The translations under genes were made by a program, and so were the position numbers. The notes under the pieces are model-generated. The model was not told where the DNA came from and ran no database searches. It saw only the letters and a program-made list of their open reading frames with translations. Positions 11,286-22,421 of a DNA stretch of 64,000 bases are shown one piece after another; the first letter of the stretch is position 1; each line of letters starts with the position of its first letter. Source of the DNA: Rhynchopus sp. YZ270_cl-10 (taxonomy: Eukaryota; Euglenozoa; Diplonemea; Diplonemida; Diplonemidae); NCBI GenBank assembly GCA_964035575.1, contig OZ037869.1, positions 806,001 through 870,000 on the forward strand, in the 5' to 3' direction.

Positions 11286-11762
11286 CAGCCAGAATGCGAT
11301 TTAATTGGTCAAATGCCGAAGGAAAAGGAAGCATGCGAAAGAAAAAAAAGTAGCGTACCGTGCCTGCGGCGCAAGATTGCAACCCACCCTTCCCATGACT
11401 AGTTTGGCAGTAAAAATGTGCAATTTTGAGCGCAATTTTTTGAAATGTTGCGTACCGTGGCTTCACCAGAAACTTTCGTTTCAGCAAAATCTGGAAGTAA
11501 AATTTACGGTAACTGTTGATAATTACCAACGACAGTGCCGTTTTATGGCAACATTTTCAGAAATGTTGCGTACCGTGGCTTCGCCATGGGTGCCACGACC
11601 GCCGTTTCTTTTTGTAAATATACTGAGGTGCCTGGTGCAAATATTGTGCTGCGCGTGCCTGGTGCAAATATCAATACAGTGCCGAACTCCGCAGTAGGAT
11701 AACCGAGGAATTCTCACATTCCGCCGGAGGCCCTAACGAGCTGGGTTGAGCTCGACCGAGTT
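11286..11762. repeat. Dispersed repeat R2, copy 2
   Basis: This shares the blocks of the copy at 2048-2415 in the same order. It is longer because the segment ending GAAATGTTGCGTACCGTGGC is present twice (about 11441-11463 and 11560-11582) with unrelated sequence between. It ends at GAGCTCGACCGAGTTT, as the first copy does. Confidence 0.55.
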
Positions 11763-13009
11763 TCAGCGAAAACCCCCAAAACCTATATTATCCCCTGGGG
11801 TTTAGTTCTACGACAGCTGAGATGTGTAAAAACACCACTATTCTGCCTCAGTACAATACCAACCTGCTTGTTGGATTTTTTTTTAGACCGTCACTCAATT
11901 TTTCCGCTCGCTGCGCTCGCGGACAAACCATAACCCCCACGATTTTCCAAAAACCTGAAAGTTAGCGTCAGGCCTGCGCGGAAAAATTTCAAAAACGGGA
12001 GAGAAAAAAAAAGGAAAAAAACGAAAATAAATCTGGGATTTTTAGCGTTTTTAGCGAAAATAAGGATCTACCCTGCCCCAAACCCCCCAAACCGGAAAAA
12101 AAAAAAACAAATTGGTTGATACTCTGATAAACGGTCGACCTACCACATAAAATGGTCGGGGGCACGCTTTATCTTTTTTTTTTCGCACAGCGCAGTTAAA
12201 AAAAACCATATTTCTCACACATTTTAGAAGTTTCAAAAAAAAGAGAGTTGGGTTTTGATTTTCCCCTTATGGGAGAAGAAGGCGAGAGGTTCACGGTGAA
12301 AACGCATTTTTATAGTATTTTGTTCATTTACACCGCATTTTTTTCACAACCTTCCACACCAAAACTCCTTTTTCAAAAAAGAATTAAAAAGAAGAAGTGA
12401 TTGTTTCGAGCATCAATCATCGATAGAAAAACTCGAACATTTCAAACAAAGAAAATATAATAAAAAACACTGTGTGGCAACCGGTCTGCATATACCCAGC
12501 AAAATGAATTGCAAAGTTGACCTAATAATTATAAAAAAAACAAAAAAAAAAAACGATTTGATTGGTTTTGCTTTGGTGAGGAACCCATTTTGATTTCCAC
12601 TCCAACATTTTTTTTTCTTTTGATAAATTGGAAATAGTGTAGTTGCCACCCTGAGCAAACTCCACTTTCTCTCTCATTGCTTGCAAACCAAAATATTGAG
12701 ATTCCACAAAAGGGTCGCAAACTGACATCAGAAATCTTTCAACGAATGAGGATTTTTTTTTCTTCAAAATCAAGCTGCTAAAAGTGAAGTTAATAGCCGA
12801 CACAAAAGGATAATAATCTCTTCCCTTTGTTATAGGGGGAGTTTTGTTTTTTAAAAAAAAGTACAAAATTAAAATTCTTTATGGAAAAAAAAATGTAGAG
12901 GTCACCCTTCTTCGCTCATCCACTTTCCTTTTTTTAAGAAGGAATAACAAAGCAATGTGTCCAATAAAATCAATGAGGGACGACGGTGGCTTTGCTAGGT
13001 TTGTGGGAA

Positions 13010-13031
13010 GGCGGGGGGGGGGGGGGGGGGT
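13010..13031. repeat. Poly-G tract
   Basis: About 20 consecutive G residues. Similar C tracts sit at 45778-45793, 47370-47386 and about 52393-52412. Length in the living genome is likely variable. Confidence 0.7.
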
Positions 13032-13621
13032 TTAAAAGAAACCAAAAATTTAATAATGGGGATTCGTTTGTATCCATTCTGTGAATTTGGATTTTTTTTT
13101 TTTAAATGAACTTTGAAAAAGGAAATAGATTCTTTAAATCTTTCAAAAAAAGCAAGAAAGAAACAAGGAATAGAGGCGAAAAACATTCCTAAAAACAGTT
13201 TAAAAACACAAAAAAAACGACAACTAGCTGGCTCTTCTTTGAAACGTTCAAATTTCAAAAACACTGTGATTTTTTTTTTTTCATTGATTGGTTGTTCGAT
13301 GAACTTCGTCTACTTCGTCATCTTGGGGGGATACTGAACTTCGTTGTGACAATCCAACAAGACCTCTCATAACCCCTCAATTTTTTTCTCTTTTTTTGGA
13401 TAAGATACGCCGAATTTTGGGTAAAAAAAAGGGGGAATGGGACCAACTTTGCATGGGGGAATTATTTTCAAAATAAATCAAAAACAGTTTTTTTTTGGGG
13501 GGGAAAGGGAAGGGAAGGGAGGAGGGCGTGGTGCAAGGGGGAAACTGACCTACCAAATAAATGTGATGAGAATAAAAATGAAGTTGAAAAGTGAAAAAAG
13601 AAACGCCCCATGCGGACGTAA

Positions 13622-13660
13622 TAACCGGAGGGGAGGGGAGGGGAGGGGAGGAAAGGGAGG
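13622..13660 (+). repeat. GGGGA array, G-quadruplex-like
   Basis: Five consecutive GGGGA units can form a G-quadruplex in principle. I saw nothing that ties it to a gene. Confidence 0.45.
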
Positions 13661-13932
13661 AGAACAAAAAAGGGGGGAGAATCGGGGAGGGAATGTGAAA
13701 AGACAATATGTTTTTAAAAATGGGTGGGTTTCCGTCTTTTCACCACTTTTTTTTTCCTCTTTTCCCTATACTCACCCTTAAAGCAGTGGTTTTTCTTTTC
13801 TTTTCTTTTTTCGAAAATTGAACCCCATTTAGATTTTTTAGACACTACTATTTTCTAGATGAGTCCTTTTTCCCCAACAACATTTGTATCATACAAAAAA
13901 GGGTTTTTATTGTTTTTTTTCGGTGTGATATA

Positions 13933-14012
13933 ATGTTGTGAGTTAGCTACTCAGTAGATCCTACAGTAAACTGTGTATAGTCTCTACGACCACTAAGCGG
14001 AACTACTTCATG
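13933..14012. repeat. Dispersed repeat family 7, second copy
   Basis: TTGTGAGTTAGCTACT repeats the start of the 9533 copy. It is the last repeat before the first gene. Confidence 0.35.
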
Positions 14013-14292
14013 AAGACATCACACGTCCCGTTCAACTGACGTGTGGGGAATCTGAACAGGGCTATTTTCTTCAAATGAAAAACATAAAAAAAAACAAGCA
14101 AAAAAAGGAGTAATAAAAAAAGATTGTATGAGTGTCTTGTTTTGGAGTGGGGGGGAAAGTAGGTCAGTTCGCACCGAGGTGAAAAAGAAAGATTTGGAAA
14201 AAAACAACAAATTTACGCGTCAAAATATCTTCTTTTTTTTTTCTGCTTAGCTGCAGATTAGGATTTTTTTTTCTCCTTTTGTATAACCATTT

Positions 14293-15207
14293 TCACAGAA
14301 TGTTTCTGTCGCGGAGCATGGCGAGCATCCTGGAAGATGGCACGTTGTCGTCGTCAGACTTGGGCGCTGTGGTGGGCTGCTGCTTCTGAAGCTGGGGCTG
14401 AGTGACGGCGGGCTTCTGGGCCGAGAACTGCTTCTCTGCGGTGGCAATGTGGGTGTTCCACATAGCCTGGTATTCTGCCTGAGCCTGCGCCTGCGCTTGG
14501 GCCTGAGCCTGTGCCTGGGCCTGCACCTGGGCTTGAACCTGAGCCTGGGCCTGGGCCTGAGCCCGAAGTTGCGCCTGAGCCTGAAGCTGGGCCTGCGCCT
14601 GGAGCTGCGCCTGCGCCTGTGCCTGAGCAGTGACGTGAGACTGCAGCTGCGCCTGCTGAAGCTGTGCCTGCTGCATCCTCATCATCTGCACAGCCTGCAT
14701 CTGCTGCACGACAGCGGCGTTCATGTTCATCATGCCCTGCACCATGGGTACCTGCACAACAGAGGGCTGCATCTGCACGGCAGGCGCTGCTGTGGGCGAC
14801 ACGTTGCCTGTCTGGTTGCGTGGTGTGGAGCTGTTGGTGCTGCTGGAGAGCGAGAGCGAGACGCAGCTCTGTGTGTCCTCATCCTTGTCCGAGGAGCGGT
14901 CGCTCTGGACGTACGAGGTGGCAGACGAGAAGCGCGATGCGGGTGACGAAGGCGACGTCGGGGACGTCTTCTCCATCGGCATCGGCATGCCGCTGCGGCA
15001 CTGCTGTGCAAGCTGCATCACCTTGCCCTCCCACGCACGCAGCTTGCCCAGCCACTCCTTCTTGCTGATCGGCAGCTTCACATCCGGCACAGTCGGGGGC
15101 TTCACACCATGCGCCATCAGAGTCTTGTACTCCTCGCTCTGAATGACATACTCAGTCTGGTTCTGGCGGCCAGTCAAACGGAAGGTGTCAATCTCAACGA
15201 ACGGCAT
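14293..15207 (-). CDS. SLBP-like RNA-binding protein
   Basis: This encodes 304 residues when started at the Met of MPFVEIDTF. Residues about 8-63 resemble the RNA-binding domain of histone stem-loop-binding protein: an R-Q-x-Q-x-x-Y start ([11 protein letters not shown]), a Pro/Lys linker, then [17 protein letters not shown] where the family has SRRSWDxQIxLWRRxL. SLBP binds the 3' hairpin of histone mRNA and guides its processing and translation. The family TPNK motif is not conserved, so this could be a relative with another target. The middle is Ser-rich. Residues about 185-255 are a Gln/Ala tract from a GCCTGx repeat, likely disordered and length-variable. Unlike most genes here, I see no AG in the roughly 100 pyrimidine-rich bases before the ATG; CCTAAC is repeated there. 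Confidence 0.55.
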   Translation of the reverse strand: MPFVEIDTFRLTGRQNQTEYVIQSEEYKTLMAHGVKPPTVPDVKLPISKKEWLGKLRAWEGKVMQLAQQCRSGMPMPMEKTSPTSPSSPASRFSSATSYVQSDRSSDKDEDTQSCVSLSLSSSTNSSTPRNQTGNVSPTAAPAVQMQPSVVQVPMVQGMMNMNAAVVQQMQAVQMMRMQQAQLQQAQLQSHVTAQAQAQAQLQAQAQLQAQAQLRAQAQAQAQVQAQVQAQAQAQAQAQAQAQAEYQAMWNTHIATAEKQFSAQKPAVTQPQLQKQQPTTAPKSDDDNVPSSRMLAMLRDRNIL

Positions 15208-16425
15208 TGTTAGGTTTGTTAGGTAAAAGAGAGAAAAGAGGTTGAGGAGATTCAACAAAGAGAGAGGGCAAAAAAGTTAGTTGAAAGAGGGAAGTAAAGA
15301 CAGCAGGGCGAAAGCAAAAATATGGGTGTCTTTTATTGTGTGCTGTGGTGGAACAATGGCGTATCTTCTGTCTTCTCTTCTGGCCACCGGATGAAAAGCA
15401 GGGACTACAAGGTGAACCCTCTACCCAACCTAGCTAGCTTCACATCCACCACAACTGACCGCAACTGCCGGAAGACCCCCTCCCCTGCCCAATTCCTTCA
15501 CAGCATTGAACCATCCCCTATCCCCCTGCAGTGCCACCTAGGGTTTGCACCCACGCTGGCTGAAGCATTTGCGCAGGAACACCACACCCTCTGAGTGTAC
15601 CCACAGAACTTTCTCGAGGAAGTCCTCTTATGCTTTCAGGCAACGCAAAATACGACTGACCTTGTGCCCAAAGACCTGTAAACACAGAAGAAGCCTTGGC
15701 AAGATGAATTCCCCTATGCACATACGAAAAGGAACAAACGACCACCTGATGTACTGAACCCTCCTTCATTCCTTTATTGTCTATAACGACCCATTCGTGG
15801 CAGTACCTTGACACTTAGCCTCGCTGAGCATCATGTATCTCATCAAACCAGCCACGTGGCTCTGCCCTCCATCTCCCTTCACCTCCGCTGGAGGGCCCCA
15901 CGCTGGTATACATAGGAAGCGTGTCCTCTTGGCAGCACCGACTCAGTCGCAAGGCGTGTTGCACGTTGTTTGCCTTGAGTGAAAATAGCATCCCATTCCC
16001 CGACCCCCAGGATCAGGAGGGTTGTGTCACCCCAAACATCTCTTCATAACCAACCTCTCTCACGCCACGTTTTTTAGCAATAGAAACTTGAAAGGGCAAA
16101 CACCGCACCAAACCACCCGAGGTAACACACAAGATGCGACACCCACAGGGAATTGAAGCTCCCTCCCCGGCACCAACGACTCCTCGTCTTCCCCTAGCCC
16201 CCTCTCGCGCCAAAACCAGCCAGGGAGATGGGAGGGTTTGGCCGTAGAGTGGCAATCTTAGACCCACTCCGCATGCTGAACGGCGAGAAGACGCACTGTG
16301 CACGACACCCCACGTCGCAGACAACGAAAGCAGTGCTGACGTCTCTCAGCCACAGCCACCCCTCTCCCCTCTCCTCTCCCTCCCCATAACCCCTTTATAG
16401 ATGCACCGCAGCATCAGACCCAGAG

Positions 16426-16555
16426 AAAGCCATAAGCCATAAGCCATAAGCCATAAGCCATAAGCCATAAGCCATAAGCCATAAGCCATAAGCCATAAGC
16501 CATAAGCCATAAGCCATAAGCCATAAGCCATAAGCCATAAGCCATAAGCCATAAC
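16426..16555. repeat. Heptamer tandem array (CCATAAG)n
   Basis: About 18 near-perfect copies of the 7 bp unit CCATAAG run without interruption. The unit resembles a telomere repeat in length only, and the array is internal. Slippage expansion is the simple explanation. Confidence 0.85.
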
Positions 16556-17620
16556 CCTCACAACAACCCCTGACTCTTAATACCCAACTCTTGTCGCACC
16601 TTCAGCTTGCCCTGCTCCAGGGCAGGCTCCTGACCCCTTGAAGCTCATCATTTGGACAAACCCACTTTTCTTTAACCGTCAAAGGTGACAGTGCGAACAG
16701 CGGACAGGCGAATTGCTTCACCCGTTGCCGTCTCCCCTCCCCATAAACCCAGTCCACCCCACACCAATTCCCTGAACATCCCACAGACAGTCAGCTTCAT
16801 AGAACACGCAATACACCCAGCGCAGCACACCCACAAAGCTTCTTCAAAACCCCTCAATCAACCCCCGACACAACATTCAATGTGAATATGAGTCATGACA
16901 CGCATCAGGTCTAACGCATTGCTCAACCCCAACATCCACACACACACAGCAACTGATGGGGTCATATTCTGCGCAAGAAATTACCCCACATCAGCTATCA
17001 AAACAAAGCAACTGGACAACACTGTGCCGCTCTTGGGGAACTACCCACACCTGCTTTCAAGGGTTTTGCATCCCCACCCCACCCTCCACCCCACCCTGAA
17101 TCTGCAATATTCCACAGAATTATCCCCAAGGGTCCAGTCTCCCCATCATTGGATAAGTAAAGCGACGATAAGAGTAGTGGTATTTCATTGAAGCCTCCCA
17201 CCTATAACATCTCATGTCACTACACAAAGGCAGACTAGATGTTCGGTATGAGAATGAGCGTGCAAGGGGCAACGGTTGAAAAGGTGTGAACAGCTTCTCG
17301 GGTGCGGTTTGGGGGTTCTTGGAGTTTAAAATAGGGGGAAGGATGGGAACGTTTGTTTCGTTGTAAAAAAAGATAAAAATGGCGTCAGCATTTTTTTGTA
17401 TGTGACGCAAGGAGTCGAATATAAAAGAAATTAAATAGGTGGAGGGAGAGAGAAAAAAAAATACCGGCAAAGGTTGAAAACGTTGAAAAAAAATAGTGGT
17501 CTGATGAGCCTAAGATTTTTTTTTCGTGCTCATCAAAAATAAAATAGAAAAGAACGTACATTGCATTTGCAAATATCCTCTCGTTTCTAAGGTAAAAAAA
17601 AATAAGAAAAACTTCAAATA

Positions 17621-17648
17621 TGAATGTGCCTCTCGTACACACACACAT
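17621..17648. repeat. Hairpin repeat, family 1
   Basis: GAATGTGCCTCTCGTACACA followed by CACACATC carries the CTCTCG loop core, with ATGTG/CACAT able to pair. Confidence 0.45.
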
Positions 17649-17989
17649 CAAATAGTATCACGTTTCTGTTATGTTTGTTACACATACAAGCACCCCCCCC
17701 CCCCCACGAAAGAAAAGAGAAAAAAAAACCAGAAAACGATACCATGCGGTCTGGCACAGATCATTTTCCCCTCCCCCTCCCCTCTCCCTCCCAGTGTAAA
17801 AAGTTTTTTTTTTCTATATTTTTGGTTTGCTCCATAATACCCAAAGGGAATGAATGAATAGAAACAAAAGAGAGTTGTAGATCTCTCTTTGTGATTTAGT
17901 CACTTCAATAAAATGGGTTAAAAAAAAGAGTTGAAAGTACAAACGGCGTACATCAGATGGATTCTCCGAGAGTTCTAATAAAAACGCTC

Positions 17990-19228
17990 CTAAAGGTCTT
18001 CTTCAGGCGCAGTGTAGTCTTTACCATCCCAGGCTTCAGTCTTTTCGAATTTTTTGAAGACATCGGTTTTCTTGATAGCTTGGGTAGAAGCCCTACCGGT
18101 TTCGATCTTTCTGAGGGAGGATTGAATTCCCTTTGACGAGAAGTCCCCTTTGAACACTGCGTAACGCATTTTCTTCAGGTTTACTGCAACGAAGGTAGGA
18201 TAGTTGAATTCGATTCCAAATGCGGATTCAAAATCACTCTGAACCCCTCCTGAGATCCATCCGAAGGCCATCATTTTGGAACGCACCTTTTTCGCTGCGT
18301 CTGTGAAGCTTTCGATGTATTTGTTTCTCCCCTTTGCTCCAGTGTCCATGACGTGAGGGACAACCGCGATGACACAGAGTGATTTTTTCTCTAAGCAGTC
18401 CGCACCAAGCTGCTCAGCGGAGAGCATCTCATCGACAGTCATACCGATTCCAAGCTTGTCTAGTTGTTGCATTGCGAAGTCGGTGATGCCGTCCGCACTG
18501 CGTTGTCCATTGTATTCATCGACGGTCCCCTTGGAGAAAACCTTGATCGAAGGGTAACCCTGAATGCCATACTTTGAGGCAAGGTGCTGATGAATCGTTG
18601 CATCCACCATTCCAAGACGTGCTCCAGTTCCCTTCAGGTCTGTTGCTGCCTTGGCCCACTCTGGCGCAAGGTTCTTGCAATGTCCACACCACGGTGCATA
18701 AAACTCTACCATCCAAAACTCCGACGACTCAAGAACCAACTTCTCAAAGTTGTCCTCCGTCAGATCCACCGCATCGCCCTGCGCAGTGTTCTTCTTGGAA
18801 CCGCTCTGTTTGTTGCCAAGACGCACATCAACCATTTTACCCGCCTCTCTCAACGCAAACTGCGCCATATCCTTTCCGGTCCTCCCGCCATTATAGGCAA
18901 TCGGCGCATTGCGGTCATCCCCAAGCAACAGAATCGTTGGAAACCCCTGCACCTTAAACTGCTGTGCCAGATCCTTATGTTCATCCGCATCAATCGCAAG
19001 AACAGGAACAATGCCGTCCAGCGCCTTCGCCGCCTTCTCCATCTCAGGGACAAGGTTCCGGCAGTGTCCGCACCACGGTGCGAAGAGTTCTACGAGGAGA
19101 AGGGATTTGGAGGCAGAGAGCTTCTTGAACTCCGCGGTGTCGACGGTCTTGACAAGCGACTTAGAGGAGTACAGAGCATTGCATAAGGGCACCACTGCAA
19201 GAAGCGACACCACACTTAACAGCTTCAT
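17990..19228 (-). CDS. Protein disulfide isomerase (PDIA6/P5-like)
   Basis: This 412-residue protein starts MKLLSVVSLLAVVPLCNA, a signal peptide. It has two thioredoxin folds, each with an intact catalytic CGHC (residues 53-56 and 181-184) in the classic APWCGHC context, followed by a third region without a CXXC. That order fits the P5/PDIA6 group (human about 440 aa), which forms and shuffles disulfides in the ER lumen. The C-terminus is PEEDL, which may be a variant KDEL-type retrieval signal (trypanosomes use MDDL). The Met was chosen because the signal peptide follows it at once. An acceptor-like site, CCCTTTCTCTTTCCACAG, ends at 19248, 20 bases before the ATG. Confidence 0.92.
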   Translation of the reverse strand: MKLLSVVSLLAVVPLCNALYSSKSLVKTVDTAEFKKLSASKSLLLVELFAPWCGHCRNLVPEMEKAAKALDGIVPVLAIDADEHKDLAQQFKVQGFPTILLLGDDRNAPIAYNGGRTGKDMAQFALREAGKMVDVRLGNKQSGSKKNTAQGDAVDLTEDNFEKLVLESSEFWMVEFYAPWCGHCKNLAPEWAKAATDLKGTGARLGMVDATIHQHLASKYGIQGYPSIKVFSKGTVDEYNGQRSADGITDFAMQQLDKLGIGMTVDEMLSAEQLGADCLEKKSLCVIAVVPHVMDTGAKGRNKYIESFTDAAKKVRSKMMAFGWISGGVQSDFESAFGIEFNYPTFVAVNLKKMRYAVFKGDFSSKGIQSSLRKIETGRASTQAIKKTDVFKKFEKTEAWDGKDYTAPEEDL

Positions 19229-19314
19229 CTTTCTTTGCACCTTTTTTCTGTGGAAAGAGAAAGGGAATATGTATGAACAGACGTGATACATTACAGTACA
19301 TTAGATTAGATTAG

Positions 19315-20532
19315 CCCTTTAAGGACCGTTCAGGTTTTTGGATTTTGGGGGTCAACTCTCCCCCGGCAGTAAAATATTAAGAGATAATTTTTTTTGACCA
19401 AATCTGGCGGCATTTGAAAGATTTTGCACAAATCTTTCCAACGGAATCAAAAAATCGAAAAATCGAAAATCAACTATTTTTTTAGAGTGGTGCGAGCCTT
19501 TTATTTTTGAGAATTTTTCCGAACAAAAATTTTTTTTGATAAACTCCCCGACATTATTTCAACTCGAAAACGGCGTATTTTGAAAGATCTGTTCAAAATC
19601 TTTGAAAATAAAAAAAAATTCGATAAAAAAGTCGGAGTAGAAATTTTCTGAAACAGCTGCACAAGGTTAGCAGCAATATTGGAATACATGAGTTGTGAAC
19701 GATTTGCCCTAAACACGTGAAAATCTGTAAGAAAAAGTACAAAAAGTGATCAAACCTCTTCCCATTCCTCACCTTCCCTCTCTTTGGACCTTCTGGAGTA
19801 TCCGGAAGCGTCACAAAAGGCGATGCCCGTGTTCCCGGCGTTGCCGATGCTCGCGTTGTCCTCCTGTTCTCAGCAATAAGCTGCTTCGCCAGTTCACACT
19901 TGAACACACTAAGCGACACCTTCTTTTGCTGAGAGCGTTGCAGAGGGAGAAGGCATTCTCCGCGACACTTCCAAGAAATACCAAAACACTTTCGGTACCA
20001 AACTTTAGTCTTGAAGTACCGGCAGGCTAGTGCCATGCGCTGGTCCGACCGATCGATCCCTCCCATGCAGGAGTTGAAGACATGCCGAAGACATTATCCA
20101 GTAGGTGAAAATGGGGGGAATCCCAAAAGTGAAATGGTACCCCTAACCTCTCCTGTTGATGAGGCTGACAGGGTATGTCAAAATAAATTTATTTTTGCTT
20201 CTTTGGAAAGATTTGTCATAAAATCTTCCCAAAGAACCAAAAATCAATTAGAAATATGCAGTTGTCACCCTCTAATTTTTTTTTGCAATTCGAAGTGCCC
20301 CCAAACCGTAAAAATCCGGAAAATCCCAACAAAAGTGAAATAGTACCCCAAGTCTCTCCTGTCGGTGAAGGTGCCGGGGGGTGTCAAAAAAAATCAAAAC
20401 TTGCGTATTTTGAAAGATTTGCAACAAATCTTTCCAAAGAAGAAAAAATCGATTTGAAATATGAAGTAGACATATCCTTAGGTATTTACATGACCTTGAA
20501 GTGGCAATGGATTGCCTATGGTCCTTAAAGGG
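19315..20532 (-). mobile_element. Degenerate piggyBac element with TTAG target duplication
   Basis: The ends are inverted repeats CCCTTTAAGGACC (13 bp, exact), and TTAG sits on both sides (19311-19314, 20533-20536). The CCC start and a 4 bp duplication one base from TTAA are typical of piggyBac. At 1,218 bp it is too short to be autonomous. On the minus strand from about 20082 to 19750 it keeps the C-terminal part of the transposase, including MGGIDRSDQR (family signature MGGVDxxDQ) and YFKTKVWYRK. The frame shifts near 19990 and back near 19930. Four copies of GAAAGATTTG..CAAATCTTTC-type palindromes (about 19408, 19580, 20205, 20408) lie inside. Confidence 0.8.
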
Positions 20533-20536
20533 TTAG

Positions 20537-22421
20537 ATTCTTCAAAATATTTCCACATTTTTGGAGAAAATGAAAAAAGTTGAAACGTGCTAAAACGCAT
20601 CTCAGTCGAGCTCATGCAAAGGGTGGGTCATGGGTGTTCCGTACCGTAGGAGAACGGAGGCGATTCACAACCGCTCGGATATTCTTTCAATCGAAAGATG
20701 GAGTTTTGTCCACCAGCGGCGTCTCTTCTTTTTTCTATCGGCAAATGAAATGCAGGGGTTCTCAGAAGAAGGAATATGTGGTCTAGGGGGTGGAGGAGGT
20801 GCAGAGGATCGAAAGGGAGGGGATACTATGTCCGATATTGTTCTCATGTGGCTTTGCATTCCATTGTCCACGAAGGGAAAGGGGGGGAAGGGGTGGGGGA
20901 GAAGGGGGAGAGGGGAAAACTGAACGCAGGGTAGCTCAGAGAACGACGGAAGGAGGCAATGAAAGAACACTTTGAAAAAATGATGAATGGGAGAGAGAGA
21001 GAAGCCTATTGTGAAAGGCGACCCCCCACTCCGCATGCGTCAAAAATTTGTCTAAATACTTAAAACAGCAAATAATAAAACAGACGAGCAAACTGAAACA
21101 TCCACATTTTTGGGTTAACATTTGTTTAGGTAAAATGCAAATCTTTAAGCATATAAACCTGAAGAATCGTGAAGAGAGACCCTTTTTTTCTTCTATTTTT
21201 ATATTTCTTTGAGTGTACATTTTTATTGATAATCTCTCCCCTTTATTCTTCAGATTTTTTTTCTTTTTGCTTTTCTCATTTACCCCCCAACACTGTGGAC
21301 ATTATCCTGTAGCTTTGACAAAAAAAAGAAACACAAACAACAAAGCTCTCCAAATAGGGAAAGCGGAATAATCAAACAAAAGTGTTTTATAGAGATGGCT
21401 TGAAAAAATGCGTGACCTTGACTGTCATGAAACAATCCTCTTAGGCGCACACATCCACGGATATCCTATTTTTCAAGCAAATTTATTTTAAAAAAAAACA
21501 ACAATCGGGGGTACAAAACATTACAATGATGAAAGCAAGAACACAGCAACAAAAAAAAGGTAGTCAAATGAACCTCAACCTCATCACCTTACTAACTTTT
21601 TTTCAAAAAAGAAAACACACAAAAAACAAAAAAAAAAAAAAACGGTCGTTGTGTATTTTGCTTTTGTTTTTGTTTCTTGCTTTATCTGCGTACCAATAAG
21701 GCATGCTTTCCTTCCACATCCATTTACGCGTAGTCTTCTTGGTGTGGTCTGGAACATTAAGAAAAAATCCTATCTCCAAACGAGATAGATTTTTAAAAGA
21801 AGAAGAAACGTTTGTAGATGAACCCTAAGCCCTGAGCTTAGCCAACATTTAACAAACCATTTAAATGGCCGACGGTCACAAAGTTTGTTGCGTAAAGTGT
21901 GCAATGAATATTTTGTGTTGATATCATCAGTCCTACAGATGTGCAGGCAACCTATCGAACCATCTATTTTAACGAATCAAGGAGAATTTTCGTAAGGGTA
22001 AAGAGAAAAGAAGAAAGCGAAAAAGAAGGACACTCTCATTTTTTTTTCTGTCTTCTTTGAAACCCCGTATATTTTTGGGGGAGGAAACCTTTGCAAATAA
22101 TCACTAAATCATCCCCAAAGGATAAATGAGATGTTACCTTAAAAAAACCCCCCCATTAGCCCCATCCAATATCCTCCTTCAGCATTAAAGTATACCTTAG
22201 GACATACGTGGAATTGAGGGGTGACAAAAAAAAATGGGACAAATGGTGCTCCGGGAGGGGTCGATATTGACAGGTCGCTGACACAGGGACTCTGTACACA
22301 CACCCCCTGATATTGACACGTCGCTGACAGGTCGTTGACCGACTTCCAAAAGCACCAACAAAGTCTCTCTTTCCTTCTTTGGGGGGAAAACTAACCCCCT
22401 GACTCGAAAGAGGACATAAAA
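20537..22421. other. Intergenic, no gene seen
   Basis: AT-rich with homopolymers. A family 2 hairpin lies at 21813-21852 (CTAAGC 21825-21830 paired with GCTTA 21836-21840, loop CCTGA). Tandem GATATTGACA(C/G)GTCGCTGACA motifs lie around 22262-22335. No coding sequence recognised. Confidence 0.5.

Larger units (their letters stand above)
1..14292. other. Gene-free AT-rich region
   Basis: No reading frame in this 14 kb has a recognisable domain, and the open frames follow homopolymer runs (poly-A/T, and poly-G at about 90-97 and 13012-13031). Scattered through it are short hairpin repeats, two copies of a roughly 0.4 kb repeat, and palindromic MITE-like sequences, each listed separately. An intron-rich or RNA gene cannot be excluded by eye. 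Confidence 0.7.
15208..17989. other. Intergenic, C-rich on the plus strand
   Basis: No convincing gene. About 15300-17200 is rich in C and A on the plus strand, unlike the A/T deserts, and contains only short unconserved frames. It includes the heptamer array at 16426-16555, a family 1 hairpin near 17621 and a family 4 fragment near 17934. On the minus strand it lies downstream of the disulfide isomerase gene and upstream of the SLBP-like gene. Confidence 0.5.

Noticed and set aside
14449-15142. Plus-strand frames of 134-165 codons over the SLBP-like gene
   Set aside because: They mirror the Gln/Ala repeat and GC-rich codons of the minus-strand gene.
15322-15594. 90-codon plus-strand frame before the SLBP-like gene
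   Set aside because: No domain, no acceptor site, low-complexity composition like the rest of the C-rich spacer.
16426-16555. Telomeric repeat or CRISPR array
   Set aside because: The unit is 7 bp, internal, without spacers, and not a known telomere repeat. CRISPR arrays need unique spacers and a prokaryotic context.
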